Shown here: piece by piece, positions 21,983-33,339 of the stretch
Position numbering within the stretch: the first letter of the stretch is position 1
Layout of the letters: each line of letters starts with the position of its first letter
From: Catonia carolina
Taxonomy: Eukaryota; Arthropoda; Insecta; Hemiptera; Achilidae
Direction of reading: 5' to 3'
DNA length: 64,000 nucleotides
Assembly: GCA_035578175.1 (NCBI GenBank)
Contig: JAQMRL010000005.1
Span: 54,789,722 to 54,853,721, forward strand
The notes under the pieces: model-generated
Databases searched by the model: none
What the model was told of the DNA's origin: nothing
Seen by the model: only the letters and a program-made list of their open reading frames with translations
Position numbers and translations under genes: made by a program

Positions 21983-22378
21983 CGCCCATAACAGACAGGT
22001 GGAGTGTCAAATTATTTACACTCAATCTGTTCGTTGCAGGGTTAAAATAAATAGTTCTGTTTCTTTTCACATGGTCAGCCAATTAAATGACTGAATCACT
22101 TAAGAACACAAGAGGTAGAGGTGGAAAAGACACTAGTCAGAGTTATCTCCTCTGAAAGTAATAAATTTCATTATACAGCCAGACCCTGTGGTGAATGAAG
22201 TGAAGGTGTCATTTGCAGAGTGAAAAATATGTTCTTTACGGAGGACCCGTCATGCTGATAAGCGTACTTTTGCACTCAGTGAGGAAGGCAATGGTAAACC
22301 ATCTCACTCCTCGTTTTACTTAGTAAAACCTCTACAGGTTCAAACCAGCCTTTCAGCTGATGACCTAAACAACAACAA
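21983..22378 (+). mobile_element. SINE-A (copy 2), with target duplication
   Basis: Begins 'gcccataacagacaggtgga' and ends 'gacctaaacaacaac'. Both sides carry 'aataaattgat' (about 21970-21980 and 22378-22388), an 11-bp target duplication as expected for retroposition. Confidence 0.85.
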
Positions 22379-22389
22379 TAAATTGATGT

Positions 22390-22878
22390 GTTGGGATGGG
22401 AGTTGCAGGGAAACGGTACTATAAGTCTTTGCTACAAAAGTCCCTATTGAGTTTGGTTCTACTATGAAAACAGTCCGTATTTGTTGTTGGTTGAAAGCTA
22501 AAATTACAACAAAATTTTTAGTACTTTTCACTAGTTTCTTTGTAGACTTGAACTCAACAGGGAAATCCATTTCTTTGTATTAATGAGTAAATGTCTTCTA
22601 AGCCATTAGTTCAGCTAATGTAACTCAGTTTCTTACAGTGACTTCCTACCAGCTGACTGACAGCTAACTCAGAGGCCAAAACAAAAATTAAAATTTACTG
22701 ATAACTCAAGATCCTATATGCGGACCAATAGGAATTACTTTACAAAATCATTCGAATATCATAAAGTTTAAAAAGTAAAAACTTCTTCCTTACACACAAC
22801 GAATATTTGGAAAACGAATCATAACTTTTACAATCAGCACATCTTTTCTAATTACTCTTTTTCTTCTTTTTGTTACAG
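22390..22878. other. Sequence upstream of exon A; no exon recognised
   Basis: Presumed intron. It ends in a pyrimidine-rich tract and 'ttgttacag' at 22870-22878. No GH18 N-terminal exon was found here or further upstream in the window. Confidence 0.5.
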
Positions 22879-23096
22879 ATGTAGTATCAAACATAAAAAC
22901 GATGAGGGGAAGAAATCCTAACCTGCAGGTGTTAGGTATGGCAACAGATCCCGCCGAAAACGTTATAAAAAGGCGGGGTGCTTACGTCAGAGGATTGATG
23001 AGTGTTCTTCAAAAATGTGATTTAGACGGTTTCGAATTAGACTTTCAATGGACAAATAAATTCAACGGAAAAGATACGTTTGTTGATCTCGTTAAG
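22879..23096 (+). CDS. GH18 chitinase-like protein, exon A (altered catalytic signature)
   Basis: Starts after 'gttacag' with two bases finishing a split codon and ends on a codon boundary before a consensus donor 'gtaagt'. It encodes 'NPNLQVLGMATDP', matching the 'NP.LK.L.SVGGW' strand, a helix with 'RGLMSVLQKCDL', then the signature 'DGFELDFQW' and 'TFVDLVK'. In active chitinases the signature is DGxDxDxE, with E as the acid/base catalyst. Here the second D is E and the catalytic E is Q (CAA at 23046-23048). Chitin hydrolysis is therefore unlikely; ligand binding remains possible. An apparent ORF continuing to 23105 simply reads into the intron. Confidence 0.88.
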
Positions 23097-23399
23097 GTAA
23101 GTTAAAACATTTCATTACTTGTTTTATTCAGATTCAAATTAAAAATACAGAAGGCTTACGTCTTCATGAAAACCTACAGAATAGGTGTTTCATATTTTGT
23201 AAGATAAAAACTTGAAATTTTAGTTAAAAAACAGTTCATATCCTCCAAGCGAGAGTATGTGATATCATGGCTTGTGGTTTGACATGTGACTAACTTGGAA
23301 GTATCATCTGCCAACATAACCTTTAGAATTTAACCGCCGCGAGAAACTACTCTTTGCTTATTATTTGACCCTAATTTAAAATTGAACCTCCTTTTCAAA

Positions 23400-23880
23400 A
23401 TTTTAATACAGTACGTACAAAACCCTTTTGAGACCAATTTGGAGTTTTGGTGTCCAGCTCTTTGGAGTAGCGGCAGAGAGTAATTTAAAGTCGATAGAGT
23501 CCTTCAATCAAAATTCTTAAAACTCGCTTCTGGTGCTTGTTTTTATATAGTAAGCAATAAAATCCTTCACGACGATTTCAAAATTCCAACAGTAAAGGAA
23601 CTAACCGCGTCCTTTTATAGTAAATTTCGCGGACGACTAGATGACCATCCAAACCAACTAATCCGTGACCTAGCTACAAGGAACTTCCCTACTATGTAAC
23701 GTCTAAAGCAAAAATGGAGCAGAGACCTCGTGGTCTGAATAACAGACAACACCCGTAGTTATAAACGGAGAATCTACCACTAGGTAACTCTTCTTAAAGT
23801 AAAATTCCCCACCGCCATTTAAATATCATATACGCATATTGTGTAGCACTTTGTACAGTACCGTAATAAAAATTAAAGAA
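23400..23880 (+). pseudogene. Jockey-like LINE reverse transcriptase C-terminal relic
   Basis: In shifting frames it reads 'SNKILHDDFKIPTVKELTAS', then 'FYSKFRGRLDDHPNQLIRDL' and 'RLKQKWSRDLV', the typical end of Jockey-clade polymerases. The corresponding 3' UTR reappears at 24555-24755, beyond a HINE-like copy, so the LINE was probably interrupted by that element. Confidence 0.7.
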
Positions 23881-24552
23881 AAAATGAAGTGTTAAGAATA
23901 AATTAGTTTATTCGTGTCATTTTTCACTTTTTTGCGATTTTCTCAAAAACAACTCCTACGATTTTTTTTTAAATCGACTCATTTACTACAGTTTTTATGC
24001 TCTACAAGGTAGAGTAGGTGCCATGTTCGGCTGAAATTCTTGGGGAGGCTGTGCTCTCGTAAAAAAAACTGTTTTTTTAAGATTACATCCTTAATGTGCA
24101 TTTTAGCGCAAAAAGTGTATTATAATACACTTTGTAGACAATTGAAAAAGCTACAACTTTTATTTTAAACATTTATTCGTATAACGCTTAGTTTAACGGT
24201 AATTAGTGATTTTCTGTTTTTTTTTCACGAAAATGTGTAATAAAAGGAGGTTTAAGGTTTCAGCCTTAGTATGCATTTTACGACAAAAGTGTATTAATAA
24301 AATTTATAGAAAATTAAAAGATCTACAACTTTTATTTCAAGCATTTTCTCTACAGAGCCTAGTTTAGTGTCAAAGTGATTTTCCGTATTATTAGACCAAA
24401 CTAAGTTGGTTTTCATTTCGCATCATTCACTCATGATTAAAATAAGGTTATGTTTTTTGTTTATTTCTAATGTATTATTAATGTTAGGTTATATTGTTCG
24501 TTATGTGCATTGGCAAGAGAAATTCGTGTGAATGTTTCACACCAGATTATAT
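23881..24552 (+). mobile_element. HINE-like family (copy 3, 5'-truncated)
   Basis: Starts within the block 'tttattcgtgtcatttttca', continues through 'aggtagagtaggtgccatgt' and ends 'ttggcaagagaaattcgtgt' plus the hairpin 'gtgtgaatgtttcacac'. It sits between a Jockey coding relic and a Jockey 3' UTR. Confidence 0.75.
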
Positions 24553-24554
24553 GT

Positions 24555-24755
24555 ATTTATTATTAAATTTTTCTTATCTTAGTTCTCTAATTTTATTTAT
24601 TATTTTTTATTGTTCAACTCTTAAATTGTCCATTGAGATGTGTTCTTTAAATAAATTTTTACGTTTTTTCCAAGTCATTTGTTTACCTAAAATTTAGTTA
24701 AACTATTAGGTGGTTGCACTAAATTGTAAAGTTTCTAAAAAAAATTAAATATTTG
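24555..24755 (+). pseudogene. Jockey-like 3' UTR
   Basis: 'tgttcaactcttaaattgtc' to 'gtaaagtttctaaa' matches the 3' UTR at about 59865-60002 ('tgttcaagttttgaattatc' to 'gtatagtttctaaa'). Confidence 0.6.
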
Positions 24756-24759
24756 AACT

Positions 24760-25845
24760 TCGAAATTTTACAAATTTTAATATAAAATGTATTTTACTTC
24801 CATTTGAATGAAATTTTTTCTAGTTTTTCAAACCTACTTTTTTCAATGTTAAATTCAATTTTAAACAAACACTGATAGTTTATGAATTAGCCTAAAATAA
24901 AAGAATATTGTATTACATATTTTCGTTGCGTGTTTTGAATAAAATAAGTAAAATTACTTTCGATAGTTTAAACATTTGAATAAATATATTACGATATTCT
25001 TTTGATTTGTAATTCTTGTGCGAATAAAATTTAAATTTAATGCTAATTTTGCCGCTATAAGTCCTTGCAATTTATTTACAAGATGGTTCTTCCAATATAT
25101 ACGTCCTTGACTGTCAATTCAAGTGTTATAACCAACTGTATAATTGTTGACAGTGATTTTATGTGATACCGTACGAAGGTGATTTAACATTCAAAAACAT
25201 AAATATATGTTTAATCCATATATTAAATTTAACATTTCCAAAATACAAATTTCTTAAGTGATTAGTTTCAGACGAATTGGATAAAATGTTTTTATGTTTC
25301 AACATAGGATTGCATGTTAGATTTAGTTAGGCTTTTTCTTGCACGCGAATCTTTCTGATTTGATGTATTTATAGTACAAGATTTTGTTATTTCATTTTTA
25401 CTGAAGTTAAAATATATTTAATTGGTTGTAGCCTCATATAAAATTAAAATTTATGGATTTATTAATAATTTTAATATTAATCAAATAAAAGTAACTTGTT
25501 TATGTTGCCCTTTAATCTAACTAAAATTAATCGATTTTTACTTTTAAAATTCTAGATTTAAGCTTTAAAACATCTTCACGTTTCACGATAAAGCGAATTT
25601 TATGTGAACGTATCTTAAAATTACTTCTATGAGTTTTTATCTCCTAGTAAGAAATAAACTTCTGGTTTAATTAATATTAAAAAGCCAAGTTTCAAACTTT
25701 TTTTTAAAATAAAACAGAACTTTCTCTTTATTTTTAGAGATTTTTCTCAAACTAAAATATTATACATTATTATAGAAGACTTATTTAAATATTTGTAACG
25801 AACTGCATATGCCTCGGCGTATTTTGTCTTGATAGTTGCTGTATT
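24760..25845. other. Intronic, no recognised feature
   Basis: AT-rich sequence without recognisable repeat or coding signal. Confidence 0.5.
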
Positions 25846-25849
25846 TTAC

Positions 25850-26596
25850 CCATAACAGGCAGGTGGAGTGTTAAATTATTTTGCACTCGATCTGCTAGTT
25901 CCAGGACTACAAGAAATGTTTCTGTTTCCTATCATATGATCAGCCAATTAAGAACAGAAGAGGTAAAGATGTAAAAGACACTAGTCAGATTTATCTCCTC
26001 TGAAAATTATGAATTTCATCATTATACAGCCAGACCCTGTGTTGAATGAAGTGACGGTGTAATTTGCAGGGTAGAAAGTACTAATTGTCTGTGGAAAGAA
26101 GAGAGTTGGCGGAAAGGCCGAAACTGGGGTATACTAGCATTTCAAAAAACATTTTCTTTTATTTTAATTCGAAAAATTTATTGTGAATCCACATAATAAT
26201 AGCAAAAATGAAGTTTTCAGGTACATGGAACCGTTAATAATGTATTTCAAGTTTTTCTGAAAAATCCATTTTTTTTAAATTTTTGATATTTTTTCGTTTA
26301 CACCGTTGTGTATTTTGTAAGCGTGCCTGCTAAATATAAAGAAGGCTAACGTAATAAATAAAGAAGAATTTTACTCACACGTTTGAACTGGACGTGACGA
26401 TTTCTTTCAGATAATTTTAATTTTGTAGTTTTAAACAAAATTAAAAAGTAGACGCTTTTTGAAAGGCCTGGCATGCTGATAAACACACTTTTCTACTCGG
26501 TGAGGAAGGCATGGTAAACCACCTTACTCCTCGCATTACTTAGTAAACCTCTAGAGGTTCAAACCAGCCTTTTAGCTGATGACCTAAACACACTTG
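25850..26596 (+). mobile_element. SINE-A (copy 3), interrupted
   Basis: The head 'cccataacaggcaggtggag' and the tail 'ttcaaaccagccttttagct' bracket a 349-bp insertion at about 26097-26445. The SINE sequence resumes at 'tagacgctttttgaaaggcc'. Confidence 0.8.
26097..26445. mobile_element. Unclassified element G, inserted in SINE-A
   Basis: 'aaagta' occurs at both junctions (about 26091-26096 and 26446-26451), a likely target duplication. Its core 'tttcaagtttttctgaaaaa' and 'cacgtttgaactggacg' is also found, much more disrupted, at 48225-50210. No open frame. Confidence 0.6.
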
Positions 26597-26599
26597 CTG

Positions 26600-27164
26600 T
26601 ATCAGAGAATTGATTTAGTCTGTTAATTTTCTGTTGAAACTGAAGAAATAAACATATTTGATGGAAATACCTAGACAGACGCAGTAGAAAAAAACTTCTA
26701 GTGTTATTACTTGAGGTTCAAAGAATGTATTTATTTGTTAAACAGCTCATTAACGAATCACAGGTATAATTTCTCATCTACGCATTAATTTTTTAAATAT
26801 TACATTACAGCATTGATAAAAATGTTATAAAAATAGGTTTATACGTCTATAAATAAGATCAAAGTTTATTTAAATTCTACATTTATCTTTTAACGAAAAA
26901 AATTATGAAACATAATATGCAAATTTGATCAGACCTTACTTTTAATAACCGTAATAGTAATAATAACAATAAACATAACGATTTAATTCTGTTAATTAAT
27001 TAATGCATGAATGTTGACCAATATAAACCACGTACTTTCTCTACTTCTGAGTTATGAAATGAAATTAATGTATCTCCTATGAACTTAATATGCATACCAT
27101 ATTGAGTTATACTCATTGTCTTTTACAATGCATAGTCTATATCTTTCTGAAATCTTTAGTTAAC
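26600..27164. other. Intronic, no recognised feature
   Basis: AT-rich; nothing assigned. Confidence 0.5.
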
Positions 27165-27262
27165 TCACCTTCATGGTTCAGTCGGTAGCGTATTTGATTG
27201 CTAAACCAAAAATTCAGTGGTTTATTCCAAACTATGTTCAACAATTAGATCTACAATAAAAA
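27165..27262 (+). mobile_element. tRNA-like SINE head, family F (fragment)
   Basis: 'caccttcatggttcagtcgg' looks like a tRNA 5' end with box A, and 'agtggtttattccaaac' is a degenerate box B at the right spacing. The copy is cut off by the HINE-like element that follows. Confidence 0.5.
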
Positions 27263-28214
27263 ATAAATCTGGTGTGAAACACTCACACAACGTTCTCTTA
27301 CCAATGCAAATAATTAACAATGTAACCTAATATTAGTAATAAAACATTAGAAATAAACAAAAGAATTAACCTCAATAAACATAACCATTATCTAATTATT
27401 ACCATTATTTAATCATGAGTTAAAGACGAAAAATGAAAATCGACCTTAGTTTGGCTTAAAAATACGGTAAATCACTCTTTCACGCTAAACTAGGCTCTGT
27501 AGAGAAAAATGCTCTAAATAAAAATTATAGATCTTTTAATTGGTCGTGAAATGCACACTAAGGCTGAAATCTTTAAAAAAATCCATTTTTTACACATTTA
27601 CGTGAAAAAAAAAACAAAAAAATCGCTAATATCACTAAACTGAGAGTTATACAAAGACATGTTTGAAACAAAAGTTGTAGAATTTTGAATTCTCTACAAC
27701 TTTTATCATATACATTTTTGCGCTAAAATGCATATTAAAGCCGCAATCTTGAAAAAAACAATTTTTTTACGAGCAAGTAGCCTTTCCAAGAATTTTAGCA
27801 GACATGACGCCTACCCTATCTTGTAGAGAATAAAAAATACAGTAAATGAGGTGATTTTTAATAAAATCGTAGAAGCCGTTTTTGGTAAAATTGCAAAAAA
27901 GTAAAAAATTACACGAATAAACAATTACTTTTGGTTCACCGATTTTGATGAAATTGTTCGTGTCGGGTCTGGTAGTGGTGTCTTACTAAAGTTTCAAGTT
28001 TCAACTTCGTACAATGTTCCGTTCTTGAGATATTCTGTTCACACACGCGTGCGCGCGCGCGCACACACACATACACACAGAACAATCGCTAAAAACATAT
28101 TTTTTGGCTTCAGGGGGTCTGAAAACGTGTAGATCCGGTGAAAACTTGATTTCGCAAAATCGACACGAAAACAATACTTTCCTTCCTAAATATTCATATA
28201 AGCAAGAGAAAATA
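27263..28214 (-). mobile_element. HINE-like family, near full length (copy 4)
   Basis: In minus orientation the 3' hairpin 'ggtgtgaaacactcacac' opens the copy at about 27270 and the 5' end 'tataagcaagagaaaata' closes it. All internal blocks are present. Its microsatellite segment has become an alternating (CA)/(CG) run at 28036-28078. Confidence 0.85.
28036..28078. repeat. Alternating purine-pyrimidine run
   Basis: 'acacacgcgtgcgcgcgcgc' continuing into 'gcacacacacatacacacag' lies in the microsatellite block of a HINE-like copy. Confidence 0.8.
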
Positions 28215-29525
28215 AAAATTAGGAAACGATACTCCGCAAGTAATGGGTCCAAAGATAGTAAACAGATAGTACAAGTAAGGCGACGAGAAAAACTGTAAAA
28301 GAAAAACGGACGATTAATGATAACCATCAGAAAACAAAGATTAAAATTCTACATTCAAGAAAAAGATGGATAAAAAACGGTTGAAAAATTTTTGAGAAAA
28401 AATACAATAAACTTAAAATGAATTGGTTTGAAGACATAAAATAAAAGATAATTATAAAATAATTGATAAAAGATAAGACATAAAATAAAATATAAATGGT
28501 TTAAAGTTAGAATGGATATCGAGAAAACTGATTGAGATAAACCGGAAACAAAATTTACCGAATTAAATTCAGGCTACTGATTACTGACTTCAAGGGCTTC
28601 CTCGAAGAACAAAATTAGATCATGGATAGACGAAAGAAAAGAGAAACACTTACAGTGAATGTTACTTTACATGTTCTACAATGATCCTACACGGAAAAAC
28701 ATATGTAGTGTTTATATGACGATTTGAATAAGTTCATAAAATGACAAAGAAAAAAACACGGAACATTTTTATTTAACCTCTGTAAAAACAGATTAATTTT
28801 AAAATCTATAATACCAATTACTCATCTTAATTCATGCAACTTATTTTTAAATCCGTAAAAGGGTATGTCTATATAACATGTTGATCATAAACTTATTTAT
28901 AACTTTACTGTAAAGAACTATGATTAAACAAAATTATCACCTGTGCTAAAATATTATTTATAATAAATTTGCATCCTGGATCGAGAATCTTAATTTATTA
29001 TTTAACAGATGCCGTATGTCATTTCTCACATTAAATTTAATTTGTCTTCCTTCGTACCTTAAACTATTTTACAACTAGACTCATTTGTACTTTATTTTTT
29101 TTATATATATTTTCCATCTACTTTTTACTCCTACACGACCCAGAAGACATTTTTACAATCATCCTACGTATCCTATGTATAAACACCATTTATACATTTG
29201 CAATATTTCCTTAGTAACCTGTTACTAAATTTTTCATTTTATTTTTTTATTTTATTCTTTAATAGAAGAAGATAAATTATCTAACATATTATTGGCACTA
29301 AGTGTTCTAAAAGGAACATCTTAGACGGTTTAAATTATATTATTTATTTGTTTGCCACCGCAAAACCCACGCGTAATTTACCCATCGTTATTAAGAACCT
29401 TTTTGTTTTTATTTTATGCAATACAAATTTAGTGTTGTATATCTTTCGTTTCCTTATAATGATAAATGGTAATTGCTAACCATTTTGTTTCATTTTTTTT
29501 TTTTTTTTTTTACTTACCTATAACA
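28215..29525. other. Intronic, largely unassigned
   Basis: Mostly AT-rich. A stretch at 28600-28660 reads 'RSWIDERKEKHLQ', faintly like a LINE tail, but this is too weak to annotate. A poly-T run lies at 29496-29510. Confidence 0.45.
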
Positions 29526-29527
29526 AA

Positions 29528-29845
29528 GTTGTGTTGTTGCTTAAGTCATCAGCCAAAAAGACTGGTTTGGACCTCTTGAGGCTTTACTAAGTAAAACAAG
29601 GAGTACGGTGGTTTACCAATCCTTCCTCGCTGAGTGTAAAAGTATGCTTATCACAATGCCAGGCCCTCCAAAAATCATCTACTTTCCACCCTGCAAATGA
29701 TACCTTCACTTCATTCATCACAGGGTCTGGCTGTATAATAAATTCATTACTCTTAGAGGAGATAACTCTGACTAGTGTTTTTACACCTCTATCTCTTCTG
29801 TTCTTAAATACTTCAGTCATGTAATTGAGTCAACCAATTATAGTC
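29528..29845 (-). mobile_element. SINE-A (copy 4, 5'-truncated)
   Basis: The tail 'gttgttgcttaagtcatcag' and most of the body are present, but the head is lost after 'cttcagtcatgtaattgag'. The SINE sense strand (minus) holds a 77-codon open frame shared in part with copies 6-8. Confidence 0.75.
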
Positions 29846-29884
29846 TCTACTGCGTCTGTCTAAATATTTCTATCAAAGAGGCTT

Positions 29885-29955
29885 TACTATGAAAAACCTC
29901 ATTTACACGTCATACATATTATCCTCATCTAATTGGGTCATGAGGTTGTTTCTAG
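29885..29955 (+). mobile_element. SINE family E tail (fragment)
   Basis: 'cctcatttacacgtcataca' to 'gggtcatgaggttgttt' matches the 3' end of the family E SINE at 21275-21340. As there, it is directly followed by a minus-strand SINE-A. Confidence 0.6.
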
Positions 29956-29957
29956 TT

Positions 29958-31000
29958 CATTATTGTTTAGGTCATCAGGTAAAAGGCTGGTTTGAACCTC
30001 CAGAGCTTTACTTAGTAAAACGAGGAATGAGGTGGTTTACAATTATCTTCCGAACTGAGAGGAAAAGTATGCTTATCAGCTTGCCAGACCCTCTGAAAAG
30101 CATCTACGTTTCACCCTGAAAAAGATTCCATCACTTCATTCACCACAGTGTCTACTTGTATAATGAATTCATTACTTTCAGAGGAGATAAATCTGACCAG
30201 AGTCTTTTACACCTCTACCTCTTCTGTTCTTAAATGCTTCAGTCATATAATTGGGTAACCGTGTGATAAAAAACACAACTATATTTGACAGGCTCCAATA
30301 CGCCATTTATAAGTTGCAAAACATTAGCGCAGAGTTTGGCATGAGAATATCGGGGCAAAAATCAAAGCTTATGGCATTCAAGAGAAGATGGCCGGTTCGC
30401 TCAAAAATTATACTTGGCAACCGACTATAGAACAAGTTTGAGATTTTAAACATTTAGGATGCAGGATTTCCTTTTAAAATGATGACGTGTTGAAAAACTG
30501 GCAAAATTCAGCGCTGTATGCGGTTCTATTCGCAGGATAATAGGAAATAAAACGAGATAGGACACCCAAATGAAATTTTATATCACTCATAACATATGGG
30601 AGTGAAACATAGGTGTTATTACAGAGGAATGAATCTCGTATCCAGGCTGCTGAAATGAGATTTTTGTGGAGATTTAAAAATTGTACCCGGTTCGATGAGT
30701 ACGTAACGAAGCTGTCCGCGCCGAGGTAAATGTTCAGTCACTTTGGGAAACGTTAAGAATATGTATAAGAGAAACTGGTCCAACCATTTACTTCGCATGC
30801 CAGCACACAGGCTTTTTCTGCGAGCATGGAAATATAAACATAGAGGGAAGCGAGACTTAGGAAGATATAAAAAGAGATGGATGATGATGGTGATGATGAT
30901 CGTGTGATAAAAAACATAAGTATTTTTTGTAGCCCTGAGAGAAGCAGATCGAGTGTAAATAATTTAACACCCCACCTTCCTGTTACAGGCAACTAAAGTT
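29958..31000 (-). mobile_element. SINE-A (copy 5), interrupted by a LINE
   Basis: Body 29958-30275 and head 30902-31000 flank a 626-bp LINE fragment. The head end reads 'ccaccttcctgttacaggca'. Confidence 0.8.
30276..30901 (+). mobile_element. 5'-truncated LINE in SINE-A with 15-bp target duplication
   Basis: 'gtgtgataaaaaaca' occurs at 30261-30275 and again at 30902-30916, the signature of target-primed reverse transcription. The insert reads 'FDRLQYAIYKLQNISAEFGM', 'RISGQKSKLMAFKRRWPVRS' and later 'LGRYKKRW', ending in a GAT-rich tail at 30878-30900. Stops interrupt the frame, so it is a dead copy of an RTE-like LINE. Confidence 0.85.
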
Positions 31001-31108
31001 ACAAGTAATTATATTAAAAAATTAGTTAAATTTAAAAAAAAATACTTTTAATTCATTAATAATATAAAATCCTCGTTCATTCAAAAGTTGTTTTTGCTAC
31101 TATTATTT

Positions 31109-31690
31109 CTTCTTCTTCTTCTTCTTACTATCAAGGATTAGGCATAAGCCTGTTCCGAACTCACAAACCATCCTGTACGTCTACACAAACACGAGACATT
31201 CCAACTCGTACAACTCGACTACTGTTATCTTCTTTGAGGACTTCCCACCTCCCTTCTTCCAACTGGAACATTTCCGTTACTTTTAAAGGTATTCTCTCCT
31301 CGGGCATCCGTTACAAATGTTGCCTCCATTGATTCCGGTACTCCTCCACTTTTTCAAGCTAAATGTGGTTTCAAGCTTAATACATCCAACTCAGATCTAA
31401 TTTCCTCGTTGTGTATTTGACCCAGCCTCGAGCAGCCCTTCACCCTTCTTAAAAACCTCATTTCAGCTGCTTGGATCTTACTTTCTTGGTGTTTCGTGGT
31501 AACCCATGATTTACTTCCATAAAGAAGGACTGTGGCTGCCAGTACCTTATAGAATTTCACTACTGTCTCTGTTCTAGCTCTGTTACACAGTGTCCTGTTA
31601 ATGATACCACAAATAGCTTGAAATTTATTTATTCTATTTTCGACACCCTATCAAAGCTTACTTCGCAGCCTAGATAGTTATTTAAGTATT
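31109..31690 (-). pseudogene. LINE reverse transcriptase C-terminal relic
   Basis: The minus strand contains 'MKFYKVLAATVLLYGSKSWV', 'KHQESKIQAAEMRFLRRVKG' and 'RLGQIHNEEIRSELDV' (31354-31560). The 3' tail is the (GAA)n complement at 31108-31127. Same family as 8785-9195; the polymerase and endonuclease domains are missing. Confidence 0.8.
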
Positions 31691-31694
31691 ATTT

Positions 31695-32350
31695 AACTTT
31701 GCTAATTTATGATCAAACATAAACTTTGTGTCTTTCAAATTATAACTAAAACGAGTTTAATAAAACAATATAAAACGGAGAATTTGATGATGATTTATTA
31801 CAAAGAAGTTTTAAACCGGACAAGTTAAAATAGATGTTGAGTTAGAAGTAATTTAACCTATAGCCTAAAGTAAATTACGCACGTGGTTTATAAAAGTAAG
31901 CCTGTTTTACGTTTTATTACGTAACTAATTGTCAATAAAAACCCAAAGAGCAGAACGTCATTATTAATTCATGCTCAACGAGTCTTTCTTTATTAAACGA
32001 TCACAATGTATGTAACTTTTAACATTTCAAGAGTTACATCGTCTATGACATACACTTATAAAAACGCAATTAATTTGATGTTATTTTAAATCAATTTCTA
32101 GTTAAACGATTAAAATGGGTTTTTTTATATTGAAGTAATTACACTTTTGAAGATACCAGAAGTGAATGTTATAGTGAACGGAAAAGATAAAAGGTTTCAA
32201 GAACATTCTACCCACAATAATACAAATCTGTCCTCTCGTTGTAATTCATATAACATAATGTAATGTAGGAGTACATTACAGTAACTTATAAATAATTTTT
32301 TATAAGAAATAATTTTATTCCTTCAAAAATTTGAATTTTAGACAAAAATT
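31695..32350. other. Intronic, no recognised feature
   Basis: AT-rich; nothing assigned. Confidence 0.5.
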
Positions 32351-32354
32351 TTTT

Positions 32355-33292
32355 TTACTTTCTCTTGCCTATATGGTTATATAGAAAGGAAAGTATTGTT
32401 TTCGTGTCAATTTTTCGGAATCGAGTTTTCACCGGATCTACACGTTTTCAGACCCCCTGAACCAAGAAAACATGTTTTTAGTGATTGGTCTGTGTGTCTG
32501 CGGTGTGAATAGAATATCTCAAGTACGGAACATTGTACGAACTTGAAACTTGAAACTTACGTTACATACCACTACCGGCCCGACCCAAAAATTTTCATCA
32601 AAATCGGTCAACCGGAAGTAGTAGTTTATTCATGTCATTTTTCACAGTTTTGCAATTTTCTCAAAAACTGGTCTTACGATTTTTTTAAAAAATCGCCTGG
32701 GTTGCTCAATTTTTTATGCTCCACAAGATAGGGTAGGCGCCATGTCTGCTGAAATTCTTGGGGAGGCTGTTTTCACGTAAAAAAAAATTGTTTTTTCAAG
32801 ATTGCGGCTTTAATATGCATTTAGCGCAAAAATGTATATAATAAAAGTTGTAGACAATTTAAAATCCTACAACTTTAATTTCAAACATACTTATTTTATA
32901 ACGCTTAGTTTAGCGGTAATTAGCGTTTTTTTTTGTTTTTTTCTCACGAAAACGTGTGAAAAAGTTTTTTTAAAACATTTCAGCCTTAGTATGCATTTTA
33001 CGACAAAAAATTTTATAATAAAATTTATAGGAAGTTAAAAGATCTACAACTTTTATTTAGAGCATTTTTCTTTTCTGGGGCTAGTTTAGCGCGAAAGAGT
33101 GATTTTCCGTATTTTTAAGCCAAACTGAGGTTAATTTTTATTTTGCGTCTCACTCGTGATTAAAATTAGGTTATGTTTTTTGAGGTTAGTTTTTTGTTTA
33201 TTTCTAATGTTTTATTACTAATATTAGGTTATATTCTTCATTATTTGCATTGGCAGGAGAAAGACGTGTAAGTGTTTCACACCAGATTTTTT
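32355..33292 (+). mobile_element. HINE-like (Helentron-associated) element, full length (copy 5)
   Basis: The best reference copy. The 5' end 'actttctcttgcctatatgg' is complemented, near but not at the 3' end, by 'cattggcaggagaaag' at about 33248-33263. A short hairpin 'gtgtaagtgtttcacac' follows, then the end 'cagatttttt'. A 5'-placed inverted repeat, a subterminal 3' partner, a GT-rich block near 32490-32510 and a 3' hairpin are the layout described for DINE-1/HINE elements. No helicase is encoded, so it is non-autonomous. The class is inferred from structure. Confidence 0.65.
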
Positions 33293-33339
33293 ATTGTCAA
33301 TTTCATTATGGTCACATCAACATTTTTCATTTTTTTTCA

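Noticed and set aside
22902..23105. 67-codon ORF as a complete small gene
   Set aside because: It is exon A plus intron; the coding part ends at a consensus donor and continues in frame into exon B.
28001..28327. 108-codon minus-strand ORF
   Set aside because: Lies within the HINE-like copy 4 and its (CA)/(CG) run; repeat-derived.
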